In this document: positions 11,578 through 24,716 of the stretch, one piece after another
Numbering within the stretch: the first letter of the stretch is position 1
How the letters are laid out: each line of letters begins with the position of its first letter
Source of the DNA: Isoetes taiwanensis
Taxonomy: Eukaryota; Streptophyta; Lycopodiopsida; Isoetales; Isoetaceae
DNA length: 64,000 nucleotides
Direction of reading: 5' to 3'
NCBI GenBank assembly: GCA_021234155.1
Contig: JAJEKV010000026.1
Span: 4,901,183 to 4,965,182, forward strand
Position numbers and translations under genes: made by a program
The notes under the pieces: model-generated
Told to the model about the DNA's origin: nothing
Database searches by the model: none
The model's input: only the letters and a program-made list of their open reading frames with translations

Positions 11578-13080
11578 GGATCATAGAGCGAACTCAAATG
11601 TTGCATCCATTACTCGAAAATGATATTGCCAAGAGCCTTCATTGGTTGATCCAACTCTTCGAAAATGTCCTAGAGTTGCATGCAAGGAGGAGAAACATGT
11701 CATGTTTACATTGTACTATGGATTGTTGTGCCTTCTTCCTCTATAGAAAAGTCGTATATTGATTAATAGCCCTTGCATATGAAGAATATGATCAAGTACA
11801 AGTCTAAATTATCACTTAAGCTCTTTATATTGATCATCAAACAATGCATTCTTCTATACCTTCCTTCCTTCCTTCCTTCCTTCCTTCTAAGAGCACTATG
11901 TGGAAAGGTTAGCTGAAGCTCTCCTAGGTCGCCTTGTTTTAAAGCATCTCTCTATCACAGTTAATAGCTACATTTGCTTTTGTGCACTCAGTAATGTCAT
12001 TATCATCCTTTATCCTAAAGGTTCTCAAAAACTGGGAAGAATTATATCTTGTATCATTACATTGATATGAACAAATGTATAGACGTACAATTTCTCAAAT
12101 GTATTACTGTTAAGGTTTATCCATCGAAAAATCCTCAGTAATAATGGGCGGATTTGCTCTTTTTGTATTGGGTTCCATAGACTTTTTGGTCTCCGTAGAC
12201 GATGAAAATCAATCCAATTAATCTAAAATAAAAATTTGTAAAGTACTAGAGTGCTCATCCAATAATAGCTGGGCATAAGCCTCTGCTTTACTATATCCAG
12301 TAGAATATGCATGGTGTAGCATCAGTACGAGTGTTTCATTTAGAGCTTCATTATTACTTCTGCAAAAGATGATGAGAGCATCTCATTCTCATCAAGAGGA
12401 CAGAAACAAGCCTACTCTCAGCTAGAGTTTTGGCTAATCAGTAACATCCAACACTAAGAAATTTAAGCACTTGTGGCACAATAGACTAGTTTGGACAAAC
12501 AAAAAGGGAAGGCGCTTTGAGACAAATGTTTATGTTTTATTCCTTTCTTGCACTTATGAGACTTTTGAGCATGTAAAGTTGGGCACAAAGTAGCTATGAA
12601 TGCTCAATTTGCTAGATTCTTTATATGCAAGTGTACTTAAAAAGCATTCATTTTTTATTCTTCCCGCAAAATTTGGCATATATTCTGGAAGTTATATACA
12701 TATAAGGTTCAAGGATGTCATGTCTTTGATGACGGCATCCGTTATGTTTTTCGATAATGGAATATTTAGTGAGTGTTTTACAAAGTGATAGGCATAATGG
12801 TTTAACGACACACAAACACAATATCATAATCAGTCGCTTAGATTTACATTGGCGCATTGTCGTGCACACACATCAACTGAGCCAACAACATGGAATTCAA
12901 GTTGGGTCCTTCAGTTTTGCATCATCAGCGACACAAGTGAGAAATTAAGCAAAAAACCTTTGAGCTTCCATGACTATGATATGTTTTTTTGAAGGCTACA
13001 AGCAAATTTAATTAACATAGTTTAAAGTACATGAGGAGCGAATAGGAGAACACGCGCCCAAATCAGCGTACTCATATGAT
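11578..13080. other. Intergenic with CCTT microsatellite
   Basis: A (CCTT)n run lies at about 11861-11887. At 12163-12185 a ggtctccgtagacg segment matches the 3'-end motif seen near LINE-related tails elsewhere in the window. No gene seen. Confidence 0.45.
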
Positions 13081-13125
13081 AGTTCAAATATAGCATAACA
13101 ACGATTTATTTCTCTCCGCAAGGCT

Positions 13126-13974
13126 AGAGAATTGGCGCGGCAACAAGTGAAACCCCATACGATGCATGACGAGTTGTTCGATATTCAGCATCGTGTGGCC
13201 TCTTGCTTCAAGTTGGAATCGGATCAACATATGATTACACCGTTTTGGAGCAAGGGATATTTTAACAGGCGGGAGGTCTGCGTTGAGTAGACCTACATGC
13301 ATGACTTCCTTCATCTGCTTTACGCCGCTATTTTGAAGCAGTCAGGTTCACAGACACCTCGGGCTACTGATGGGCCATTGCGCACTGATGATAGTGTACA
13401 GACTGAAGATCGATTTCATGTGCCGTTATGTGCTCATGCTAGTGTCCAGACTGAAGCGCCCCTGTATGTCCACACTGCGGTACAGACTGAGGTACACGAG
13501 GGGATGGATACACAGCAGGAGAATGGGCCATGCCATTTGGTTGCAGAATCAGCCCCGGACGCACAAGACCGAGCTTTGAATTTACTTATCATAGGGGTAG
13601 AGGAGACAGACACCAAAAGTCAGACGGATTTGGAGGTCGCTAAGCAGTTCTTCTGTGGGGTTATGCATGTCCCAGCTTTTGGACTTGTATCTGCAGCTAG
13701 GGTGGGGGCTACGCGTCCTGATCGACCTCGACACCTTCTAATTTGCTTTCGGGATGCGTTGAGTCGTCTCGGTGTTCTTCAACACGAAAATCATCTGAGG
13801 GGCACTGCTTTTTCGTTACAGGAAGGTCTTTCTCTCATGCAGCTACGCAATCGCCGGAATGAGTTGTGCAAAGTTAGGGAAGCCCCTCAACACAAGAAAT
13901 GGGCGGGATATCGAGAAGGAACAACAATTATCCTAGACCATTGGCCTTCTAATCCGTGGACAGGCTATGCCTAG
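13126..13974 (+). CDS. LINE ORF1-like protein, orphan
   Basis: The main ORF (13297-13974, 225 codons) has the C-terminal pattern of plant L1-type ORF1 proteins: NLLIIGVEET, an AKQFF helix, RVGATRPDRPRHLLICF, LRGTAFSL.EGLSLMQL and a final KKWAGYREGTTII. Such proteins bind the element's RNA. Three short repeats ending VQTE lie at residues 30-65. The same frame continues upstream to about 13126 through a single TAG at 13285-13287, so the original protein was probably longer. No ORF2 follows. After a short 3' region comes a 3'-end-like motif and a CTT repeat, so this looks like an internally deleted LINE. Confidence 0.75.
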
Positions 13975-14132
13975 GATCTCTCAGCAATGCCATATCATCA
14001 GAACAAATAGCTTTCATTTAGTTTGGGCACTTGCCCTCAGCATGTATATATGTTAATTTAGGCTTCTGAGATGGGGCTTTGTCTTCGAGTTATTTTTTGG
14101 GCTTAGACCCTCTTTCATGTACTGGTCCCATA

Positions 14133-14182
14133 ACCCAATTGGGTTTCCGTGGACGCTAAAAATCTTCTTCTTCTTCTTCTTT
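14133..14182 (+). repeat. LINE 3'-end motif followed by (CTT)n tail
   Basis: Gggtttccgtggacgctaaaaa is followed by a run of CTT units. A near copy of the motif with a TTCTA tail occurs at 42152-42196, and a third without a long tail at about 12163. I read it as the 3' terminus of a non-LTR family. Confidence 0.55.
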
Positions 14183-15801
14183 GCAATATAATTATCCATT
14201 TTCATATTGAAATAACATATTATCTGGAAGATATGAATATAATTAAGCATGGACCATTTATGGTCCAAAACTAGACCAACTGTATAGAGCATATGTCTCT
14301 CATTATCCCTATCCATTTTGTCCCATATAATGATTAGTGTTGTGTCTAATTTTTTTCTAGCTCTCAAAAACTTTTTTGGCGAATATTTGTCAAATAAAAA
14401 TGGCCAATTTGGCAAAACTCCAACAAATTTCAAGGGATGTTATATTTCACAAGCCGAGTCCTTATCGAGGGCTAGTAATGGCACATCATTTTATTTTATT
14501 TTATTTTTTAATTTTTAAGAATCATTGAATTAACCATATAATACTAGATCTAGCAGAAACAAAATTAGTTAGCTATTGTTACAAAAGCACCAAACTTGGT
14601 GGCCACATGTTTACAAAGATGCAGTGTTAAGTTTATGCTTGTCTTTAACATCCAAGCCTCTTTATCTTTATATTACTTTATCCACTTGCCAACAAACACG
14701 ACCATCAGTGATCAACTCATGTATTTGATAGTTTAAAGGAAAATTTGCAGATATCCCCTCAAGTTTACAAATATTCCAAAAATACCGTTAGAAACAGGGC
14801 ATTTGAATCAAATGGCAATAATTTTATTTTGATCAACCAACTAAAAAGGTGCCCTTCATGAAACTTATATATGAGAGTAAAGACTATCTAGTAGCAGTAT
14901 AATCGTCTAAAACGGAGTTGGAATCTTCAAGTTATAGTGTTTTAAGTTAGTGCTATAAATAAGGGAGCATAACGTGTGAATTTCAACTCCAATTTAGATT
15001 TTGTGACGACAACTTTTGAAAAAATGCTCTTCATTTGGAGGGTGTTTTTGGAATTTTTGCAAACTTGAATGGTATATTTGGAATTTTCCCATGCGATTGT
15101 ATATTAGATATGGCACCGATGACCTCAGGGCTATGGATTTTACTGTCCCCAATACTAGACTCGTGGCCTCGAGTGTGGGGGGTTTAAGTACTGGACCATG
15201 CCCCAAATATGCACATCATCACCATATAATAGCACATCTTATACTTGAACATTTATTTTGCATTTAGCATGCACACAAACTTATGCAGGGTTCACAAGGG
15301 AGAATAGATTGGGAGTTGCTGAGAAGCCGTTGTCCAGCACTTTGAACCCAGAAATTCAGCCCGTTCAATATTGCAGCCCTTGCAAGGTCTATTATACGTA
15401 ATTGAGGCAATGCTGAGATTTAAATCAGTGCTGATTGTGCTAGAAGTCAGCCAGGGCCTATTTCTACACCATGTGAACAACCACTACACTATGTTCCTAA
15501 CTCATGCGCACGGAATTTAAGTGCATGCCAGTCCCCAACTCCATGGACACACCAAATCCAACTATTCCCACAATGCTGGGCTCGATGTAGTACAGTTAGT
15601 GCCGAATCTTTTTTTTTTTTTTCACATTTTCCACTATAGATTAGTGCTATTGTCTTTGTCAATATTTTACACTATAATATACAACGATGGCTACGTTGTA
15701 CACAGTACATTCCGTAGTGTTGTGGCTGTTGAACAATTGTTAAAGCGGGAAGTCAGTACAGTGTGGTTTCAAAAGATGGCTCTTCTGACTGACCCACCCA
15801 A
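14183..15801. other. Intergenic upstream of the P5B gene
   Basis: AT-rich with a poly-T run at about 15609-15622. No gene recognised. Confidence 0.4.
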
Positions 15802-15839
15802 ATTCAACTGAGGATTCCACATTCAACTGAGGATTCCAC
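15802..15839. repeat. 19-bp exact tandem duplication
   Basis: Attcaactgaggattccac occurs twice in a row, about 215 bp before the P5B start codon. Confidence 0.9.
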
Positions 15840-16051
15840 ACTGATTGGTGGCTGCCTCTGTCATCGCATTTAAGGAACTTTAGCGCATTCTAACCTCCCA
15901 ATTTAAGCAAATACTCTGCATTATTTGTCCTCATAGTACACCTTCTTGTTCCTTCTTTCTTCCAGATTTCTCGTCAGTCAGCGCACTGATTTGGGCAGTG
16001 ATTCCTTATGCATGTGTTCTGGGTTCGTTGATATTAGCTTGAATTTGGAAA

Positions 16052-19000
16052 ATGGGGCGTTATCCAACTGGACCTCAGAGCTGCCTCGAAGACCCATCTT
16101 GCCATGTCTATGTCACTAGTATCACAGATGCCGGACCTATCTTTGTGTTCTGTTTCTGGGCTATGGTAGTTCTTCTCTGCTTTGGTTTCCAGACTTATAA
16201 ATTCTGCTTGAAGAATAAATACCCCATTCAGCCTGTCAGTTTTCAGCTTCCAAATAATTTTCCTCAAGTCAGGAAACAGAAAGTTAATTGCCAGGAAGCC
16301 TTACTTGATCTTGGAGATGAAAAGGAAGTTCGAATTACTGGTTTTAGATCATCGGCTTGGGGAGAAATATGTTATCTTGTTTGTTGCATCACCTCATTGC
16401 ATTGGATTGCGCTATTCATGGTGATATTGTTTGATACATATAACAAGTGCCAGATTGGGAGCATTGATAACCTGTGCTTTTATGGAAATCATGTTGTTTT
16501 CGGGACCTACGATTTGAACAGCAAGGTTGGATCATGTCTTGAACAAGCATCGAATCGAAGTTGTTATTTTAATTTTCTAATAAGTCTATGATTTTGTGTA
16601 GGTGTTTTTTGTTGTTTGGTGGCTAGCTACTTTCTGGTATACTACTTGGGTCATATTCAAAGGAAGAGTTCATAACTGGTTTCGATTACCATGTGAACTA
16701 GAAACTGCACAGTGGGTTTATGTTTGGACAAATGAGCAGGAAGAGATCCTTTCAACCAATGTCTTGTTTCTTGTCCATCAGTTACGGCGTTTGAAGGTAA
16801 AGTCTTGGCCTTAGCTTCTGATAAGAATACTGCAAACTGCAACTCAACCTAATATATATTTTGCAGGCCTTCATCATACCTCCTGAAGCCCAAGGCCGCT
16901 CTGAGATTACGTGCATATTGAAAACAGAACATGGACAACGGTATTTTTTATTTGAGGGACAACGGTTTCTCATAAAGGATGATTGCATTTCCCATGCTTG
17001 CATCACAGTTGGACTTACACTAGCGGATTTTCACCAGGTTGGAATTAAAATCTCCAGCTTCTGCATGTGCAATTGTCTTATTTCAATTTCTTTCTTTTGT
17101 ATCAGGGAAGGCATGGCTTAACTTCTGAGGAAGCCAAATCGCGGTTGGACTTTCTTGGTTTCAATGAGATTCCTTTTAAGCCAGAGCCTTTCCTCTATAC
17201 CATTTTCTACGAAATGTTCACACTTTTTCATGTGTATCAACTTGTTATGTACTTGCTCCAATTCTGGAACAGCTATCTTTTTGTCGCCATGCTCATGACA
17301 ATTATTGTCCTGCTTAGTGCTTCATTCACTATCTATACACGACGTCGTAGCCAGCTCATTATTGCAAAGGTACATGCCATTTGAGAACCTGTAATCGATA
17401 CATTCCTCTTACCCTGGACTTGTAAACAGTTGACAGAATACGTGACTGAGGTAGAAGTTATACGGGACCAGAGATGTATGTCAATTGATTCTCGGTTTCT
17501 TGTCCCTGGGGATGTCGTGAAATCGAGGGGCAACTGGCTACTGCCTTGTGATTTGCTCATTATTCAAGGTGCTTTTCATCTAGTGGTCATTGATTGCAAA
17601 ATATTGCTCGTTTTTGTGTCGTGACTTGTTAGTTTTCAAAATAATCAATATAAAGTCTGACTCTCAGGTTGTTGTATTTGTGATGAGAGTGCCCTCACTG
17701 GTGAAGCAATGCCTGTACAGAAATACTTTGCAGAATGTTCCCCAGTAACCTATCATCCAAATGCCTCTGATGCATGCCATACTCTTTTTTCTGGAACAAC
17801 AATTCTGCAGGCTGGAAATGTTGCTGGGGAGGAAGTACTAGCAGTAGTGACTGCAACAGGTACATCAAGTACATATGTTATGGTTAGACAAGAAATAAGT
17901 ATCCTGCACTTCTAATCCGGCAATTTACCATGCTAGGGCTGACAACTTCGAAGGGGCAGTTACTTTCAGCAATTTTATATCCACAAAAGATGCTTTTCAA
18001 ATATGATGAAGAGTTACCTATTGTGGTTTTGCTTCTTGTTTTCTATGCACTTGTTTGCTTCATTATCTCTATATTCTTCCAGGTAAAACAAATATCGATT
18101 ACACCATTGGTTTAGTAAAGTAGCATCAGATGCTTATGATTGTTTGTTGTAGGAAAATACTGGTGCGCAAAGTATCTGGGTTACCAAATGGATATATTGC
18201 ATGGCAATTGTTAGCCAAATTATGTCTCCATTGCTTCCAGTTGCCCTTGAAGTTGGGCAGTTACATTCCATGGAAAGATTGAAGGTAAGTTATGATTTGT
18301 TGTACATTCATTGCACAAGTTATGGCTCGATATTCATCGTGGTGCTGGACCAGGAACTTGGTATTTATTGTCTTAATCCAAGGCGTATAGCAATCGCAGG
18401 GAAAGTACGCGTTTTCTGCTTCGACAAAACAGGCACACTTACTAAAGAAGGGCTTGATTTTATTGGAGTCCAAGCCATAGCTAATTTTCCCAATAAAGTG
18501 CCTATATTTGGACAGCTTCTGCCCCCAGATGAAAGCGGCAATATACATCCAAGTGTGATGCACGGGCTTGCGACCTGCCATGCACTTACGAAGTTTGGAA
18601 ATAAAATGGTTGGAAATGAAGTTGAGGTAACAATGCCAAAAAGCCCTCCATAGTTCTTTGTCTTTAGGGGACTAGATGTGGTTTGGTGTCCTCATGTTCA
18701 GCTGATGTAACAAGGTTTAATATGCACATATTTAGGTAGCATTGAAAGGTGAAATGAGAAGCATGTTTAATCTCCACAGCTGACAACGTTAAGAACAGAG
18801 TGTATGACCAAGGTCATCTAAGAAAGTGTCAAGAGTTTGTGTAAACTCTTCTAACATGACCTCCAGTATTTGGATGGCAAAAGGCTGGCTGATGTTAGTA
18901 GGTCACTTTAATGCCGTTATTTCACATAGATAGAGCTGCTTTTTGTTTCCTTAAAAAAAAATCAGATGTTTAATCTTTTTTTTTGTCAATTCGTAATCGC

Positions 19001-22000
19001 GTTTATGCTAAAGATGTATTGTTGCAATCAATTTTTTGCAGGTGAAAATGTTCTTGTCAACCGGTTGGGAATTAGTTGAAGCTTCAGGTGATGTTCCAGT
19101 TGTTCGAAGTAATTTAAGTAAAGAATTGAAAATAATTAAAAGAAATGAGTTCAACCATTCGAGATCCACTATGAGTGTCATTGTTGAAGATGATGGAGAA
19201 CTTATTGTTTATTGCAAGGTATGGGACAAGCTAATATGACATCTTGCTCTTGGCTGTGGGTTTTTATTGTTGATTAAAAATCTTAGTTGACAGGGATCAT
19301 TTGAAAAAATAAGAGACTTAAGCTTGATTGAAACCCTTCCCCAAGACTATATTCACAGAGCTCAAGAACATGCACTAGATGGCTGTTATGTTCTCAGTCT
19401 GGGTTACAGGTGAGATATCTGGTGCACAAAAATTCATTTGCTTCTTCACTTGTTATTTTACCCTGTCAGCATTTGAATTTCAGGTACTTGGGCTCTTCGA
19501 GTACACTACAAGACGTGCTAACACTATCACGAGATAATGTCGAACGGGACCTAACGTTTTTAGCTCTTGTCCTCTTCAGAAATGAGCTCAAGTCAGATAC
19601 TTTTGGAGCTATTGAGGCCTTGAAAAAGGGTGAGGTGCGAGCTATTCTTTCTTAATATGTTTTCTAGTGATGCATTTGGGGCAATTGCGTCTTTCTTTTG
19701 CTTCCTAAGTTTTGTGAAATGTTTGCTTACTTGTTGTACCATTATGTTGCTAGGTTCGCCCAATAATGGTAACTGGTGATAATGCTCATTGTGCTCATTA
19801 CATTGCGAAGCAAGCTGGCATGATATATCAGGATACTGAGGTTATATTGGGTGATGTGAACCAGGATAACAGGTAATGGACGTAATTGATTTTATGTGAT
19901 TTCCGGTATTTTGTCTACTTACTATCATGTAACAACCCGCAGTATAAGTTGGTCACTTATGAGACCAAAGGATGGTCCATTTATCAGGCCTTTGACGACA
20001 GAAGATCTCTTATCACAGCACATGAAAGGCCTTGAAGTTGGAATGCTAGAACTAGCTATTACAGGAAAAGCTTTCAATGTTCTTTATTCAACTGGGATGA
20101 TGGACAACATCCTCTTTTGGACACGTATCTTTGCTCGTTTCACTCCCGCAGACAAGGTAGTCAAATATTTGTCCCGATAAACATTTGATTTGGATTTGTA
20201 ATCGGTTTGCTTTGCAGGTCTTGGTAGCCAACATGCATCGGGACCATGGCCTGATTGTTGGGATGTGTGGAGATGGGGGCAATGATTGTGGTGCGCTGCG
20301 AGCTGCACATGTTGGCATTGCACTCAGTGATGCAGAAGCTTCTGTTGTCTCTCCTTTCACCTCTAGAGCAAAATCGGTATACTCATTATAAGATTTATGC
20401 AATTGTCAAAAAGTTAGCTAGGTTATCTTGTATGAATAATTAGAGATTCTACAAAATTAGGCAGATAAGAATTGGCAACAGCTTATTATCTGTAGTTCTG
20501 GATAACCATAAAACTTGTATGCCCACTCCAGGATCTCCCAGGTTTATGCAACCTTTCTTTGTTAAAATCAACCCAGCTAAGGCATTCAATTTTCTTTCCA
20601 CTTATGCAAGGAACCATAGGGCAGTTAGACACAGGAAAGGCAAGGATTGTGAAGGTCTTAGACTGAACTCTTTATACACCAGGGCTGAGACCTTGTTATT
20701 GAGCCTTACAGACTGGCTATTTATGTTAGTTTATTGAGGATGTGGTTCAAGAATTTTGTAAGGCCCATCTATAATGCTGTCATGAGTAGAGATGAGATAT
20801 GGCCCAGAATGGGATTAGGTATTATGTTGGGGAGGAGAGTTTCTCATCTTATTGAGAAGAAGGGAGCTTATGGTGCCGGATATAGTGCCGTTGCTCCAAT
20901 GTTGCTCATGGTTTTTCATACGGCCACAACATTCTCATGGGACCACCCAATGTTGGGATTTTGAACTGTCCAAAAGCAGTTATATACTTTACCCTACTTA
21001 TTGCTAGCATGGTTTGTTACAGCGTTGCCATATTTGGACAGCCATGCTGCAGCAGATGGCTGTTTGAAGTACTCAATTTGGTTTGTAGAGAGATATTTTT
21101 TTGGCATGTTTTCAGTGTATAATGTTTGGGGCTAGCAGTTGGAATTAATGATGGGAAAAATTACGTCCAGTCGTCTGGTTCAAAGGCATTGTCCCTGCGT
21201 CTTTATGCAGTCTTGTGTGACCATTTAAATTTCAAAGTTTAAAACGCAATTGTTCAGAACTTCCTGTTGATTGTTCTTGTTTCTGCAGATAGCTTCAGTT
21301 GTTGACCTGCTTCGAGAAGGACGAGGAGCTTTGCATACTTCATTTGCATGCTACAAGTTCCTTATCATATATGGTCTGATGTTTTCAATTCTTAAGCTTT
21401 GTGCTTATTGGTGAGGTGCACTTTCAGGAGTTTTACTTTTTCTGAGGTAATATTGTGGGCCCTAACTTTATTTAGCTTTGTTAATGCAGGTATGGCATTA
21501 TCCCATGTCAAATGAATTACTTCTTTATTGATGGAGTTGCTGTTTTGTCTCTTGGATACGGAATGACACTAAGCTACCCAGAGAACAAGCTTGGGAAGGT
21601 CAGTTTCTTTATTCCAAATAGATGGAGAACTATAATTTAATAAAAAATTTCTATTTCGTCTTAAATGCATGCTCCATGCCCTTATTTTGTTAATGATTTC
21701 ATCAATTTAAACAGATTGCGAAACAGAATAAACAAAGTTCTTCTTTACATCTTAGTTGCATGTTCATACTTCCTACTACATCAGTATTTTGGCAACAAGA
21801 AATATGCTTACTGCTGTTTAGAATTTCTTAGGATATTTCAGTTTTATTAAAAGGACTGCAAGCCGGTTACAAGCTCTTGCTTTACATTTTCTTCGATGTA
21901 CAGGAACGCCCAACGTCAAGCTTGTTAGGACCTATTACTGTCGCATCGGTGATGGGTGTTTGGCTTATTAATCTCACCTTCTTGATAGTTTCTGTTTCTT

Positions 22001-22806
22001 TAATGACCAGTCAACATTCATATGTGAAATGGCCAGCAAAGTAAGTATTTTAGATGCTATGAGAACGCTAGGCTATATATTGTGATGCTTTTAATTCAAT
22101 TCTTCTCGTGCAGATATTCTCATGGTGCAGATTGGTGGACATTAGGTGATAATTGGGAGTCTACTGTGATATTTTTCACAATGTATTTTCAATTCATAAC
22201 ATCTGCAATTGTATTTACATTTGGGGCATCATTTCGCAAAAGTGTGCTTATTAACTGGTTACTGATGGTAAGGTTGGCCTTTGAGTTCTTTCATTTTTGT
22301 TTGTATGGTGCTCACATCAGTGCTTTTCAGGTTTCATATGGGAGCCTTGTCATTCTCTTTTCGCTTTTACTCTTGCTTCCATCTAGTAATTTTACGAAGC
22401 TGTGGCATGTAGCAAGTGAGCAGTTCAATGAGGAAAATCCCACTTCTCCGGTATGGAGAGCCTACCAGGTGATAATTTATTGCGCATGTATTCTGTATCT
22501 TAACTAAACCTGATTCTGGATTGGATAGAAAAATGAGTTCTAAATCAGTATTTCCATTCTACAGCAACATGGGGGTCTCCCGTCTCCAGCAATGCCACAG
22601 AAGTTCCGGTTGCAGTTATGGTTGCTCATATGTGGATGCATTGGCGCAAATATCTTGTGGCAAAAGGTATTTGCATTTCTATTTGGTTATGTACAAAGGC
22701 ATAACAACCCTGTTCTATGTTTTCTTAGGTGGTGGTTGAGGGGCCGATTCTAAATGCCATTGTAGCATGCTTTTCCATTACACCTCGATCAAGGTTTCAG
22801 CTATGA
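16052..22806 (+). CDS. P5B-type P-type ATPase (ATP13A-like), 22 exons
   Basis: P5B ATPases are endomembrane pumps; characterised animal members (ATP13A2/3) export polyamines from late endosomes or lysosomes. Joined by GT-AG introns, the exons give 1253 residues, normal for the family. Exons: 16052-16525, 16602-16796, 16867-17037, 17106-17369, 17430-17568, 17668-17859, 17937-18082, 18153-18284, 18354-18626, 19042-19218, 19294-19409, 19484-19634, 19754-19872, 19943-20156, 20218-20376, 21289-21410, 21490-21598, 21904-22040, 22114-22267, 22331-22468, 22565-22666, 22729-22806. Motifs in order: N-terminal EVRITGF and [10 protein letters not shown] typical of P5B; LTGE (actuator) near 424-427; DKTGTLT with phosphorylated Asp near 595, followed by EGLDF as in P5B rather than P5[34 protein letters not shown] near 937-946; [16 protein letters not shown]. 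The family PP-x-LP motif in TM4 reads SPLLP (552-556). A poly(A) signal aataaa lies at 23004. The start is the first ATG in frame with the family's N-terminus. No frame breaks. Confidence 0.95.
20519..21200 (+). other. Coding-like sequence inside P5B intron 15
   Basis: This 912-bp intron (20377-21288) is the gene's longest. It holds protein-like stretches in two frames, such as [20 protein letters not shown] followed by a hydrophobic segment ending [10 protein letters not shown], with stops between. They do not belong to the ATPase and I do not recognise them. It may be an inserted, decayed gene fragment. Confidence 0.4.
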
Positions 22807-24716
22807 TGGAGTATTTCAAATCTATGAGATAATGAGCTCCCCAGAGTTCTTGCAAAAGTGGAAAAGTCAGATTTTTCCTGTTTGGCAGTTGATCCATGGT
22901 CGCTCATACCCACAATTTCTGTTACTGTGCAAGGAATTGGTTTATGTAGTTATATTCTGGCCAGACTCCTAAAAAGTGTATATTAGCAAGATCCTATTCT
23001 TTGAATAAATTGCATGACAAGGACAAACATGTGCTAAGAATTCAATACGCCTCTACACTGTATATTGCAATACAAAGATGACATCCTTAACAAATGAACC
23101 AGCAACCACATCTCTTATCAACCCAACATATCTACTTGTACTTATGGCATTTGTTAGAAGCTGAGTATGTGGAACCTATATAAAATTGCATCTTGGAGGT
23201 CCAATGGTATGGTATGTTGACATAGTGTGGTACTGAAGCATAGCAATCTTTTGCGCATGGCACGACTTGGGAGAGCATTGCATGTCGCTTTCAAAGGTGC
23301 AAAATGGTTATTGCATCCAAAGCCTTGAATGTTTTGTCTACCCTTGATGATTGAGATACATAGATAGATACAAATTTTAATGTCTATTATGAGAAGCCGA
23401 AACTTATGGGACACACACTTATATGCATCCTGCCCCCACCACTATACATGTCTGAAGTGGATTCATGTATAAATGCTCTTACCTTTTCCGCACTTGGCAT
23501 GCGAAGGGTTTGATGCGTGAGCTCGTTCAGTAATTTTATGCTTAGAAATCTTTGGCTTACCATTGTGTAGGAAGCCTTGCTCACTCTTGCTCAATTTGGC
23601 TCACAAGAACTTCTTAACTCGTGTTTCCTTTGTAGTAGAAGCTATGAATTCTTTATTCCAGCCTCAAAGCATCAGAGCAAAAGAATGAAAGGGTAAAATC
23701 ACAGCTTGTTTATCTGCAGAAGCCACAATCACATAAACTACACTTGGCTTAGCGATTTTTCCCATTTGCTGAAATTAAAGAAAATCTAATTGGATTTAAA
23801 AATGATTTGTATGAAGCATGTGAGATGAAGCATTCTTTATCACCACCGTTAATAGGCCTCTACTTAATGGCGGTGTTCCACCTATTTGCCATATGCGCTC
23901 AAAGTTCGAATGTTTTGAGTAGCACTAATAGTTTTAACCTCAAAATATGGGTACATTCATGTAAATTATCTAAGTTTCAAGTCTTTCTAATTCAACTTGC
24001 TACTAGACATGATAAACGATTTTGCTTCTGAATTGGGGAAATATGATGGTATAAAAGTGTATCAAAAGGTAAACATATTTACCGAACATAATGTGGCTTA
24101 ATTGAAAGATTTCTAGGGAATCTCGTTGTTCATATCTTATCTTAATATGTATATAGAAACTTATGGGGGTTGTCATAAAATAGCACATTACATATAAAGT
24201 TTTGATCTTGGCCCTTGGATAAAAAGTTGGTGAGGTGGCGTAGCTTAAGCCCTTGGATTTTGATGGGGGCATGCATAAGTCATGCATGGGGGCATACACC
24301 CCATCTGTGAACCGTTGGATCAAATGGGAAGGCAAAATCCTAGCCCTTGATTTTTATGGGGAAGGTGCAAGGAAGGTGCCAAAAAGTGAATTTGGTGTAG
24401 CAGATCTTAACCGTTAGATCAAAAGGTGAGCATAAATCCTAGCCATTAACTTTTTAATATTAAATTAGTTTTTTTTAAAGGAGGTGAGGTGGCACCCTCA
24501 TTAATAAAAAAAAAGTAATGAGGTGGCAACGCATTTATTAGTGGACATTCTAGGAAGCTTTCTTTCGTTTAATCACCTTCAAAAGCACGTAGCTTGTGGT
24601 AGAGGGGTCAGATGAAGGTGAAGCCCATGCCATTGGATTCCTCTCGTCGAGAGCTTTCCAATGAGTGGTGTTTTGACACTATTTTGTCGCAGTTGGAGCC
24701 AACATGATCGAACATT
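22807..24716. other. 3' flank of P5B gene and intergenic DNA
   Basis: Contains the likely poly(A) signal at 23004-23009. At 24200-24455 the phrases cc(c/g)ttggat and aaatcctagcc recur at roughly 100-bp spacing, an old imperfect duplication. At 24470-24540 gaggtggca occurs twice. No gene recognised. Confidence 0.4.
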
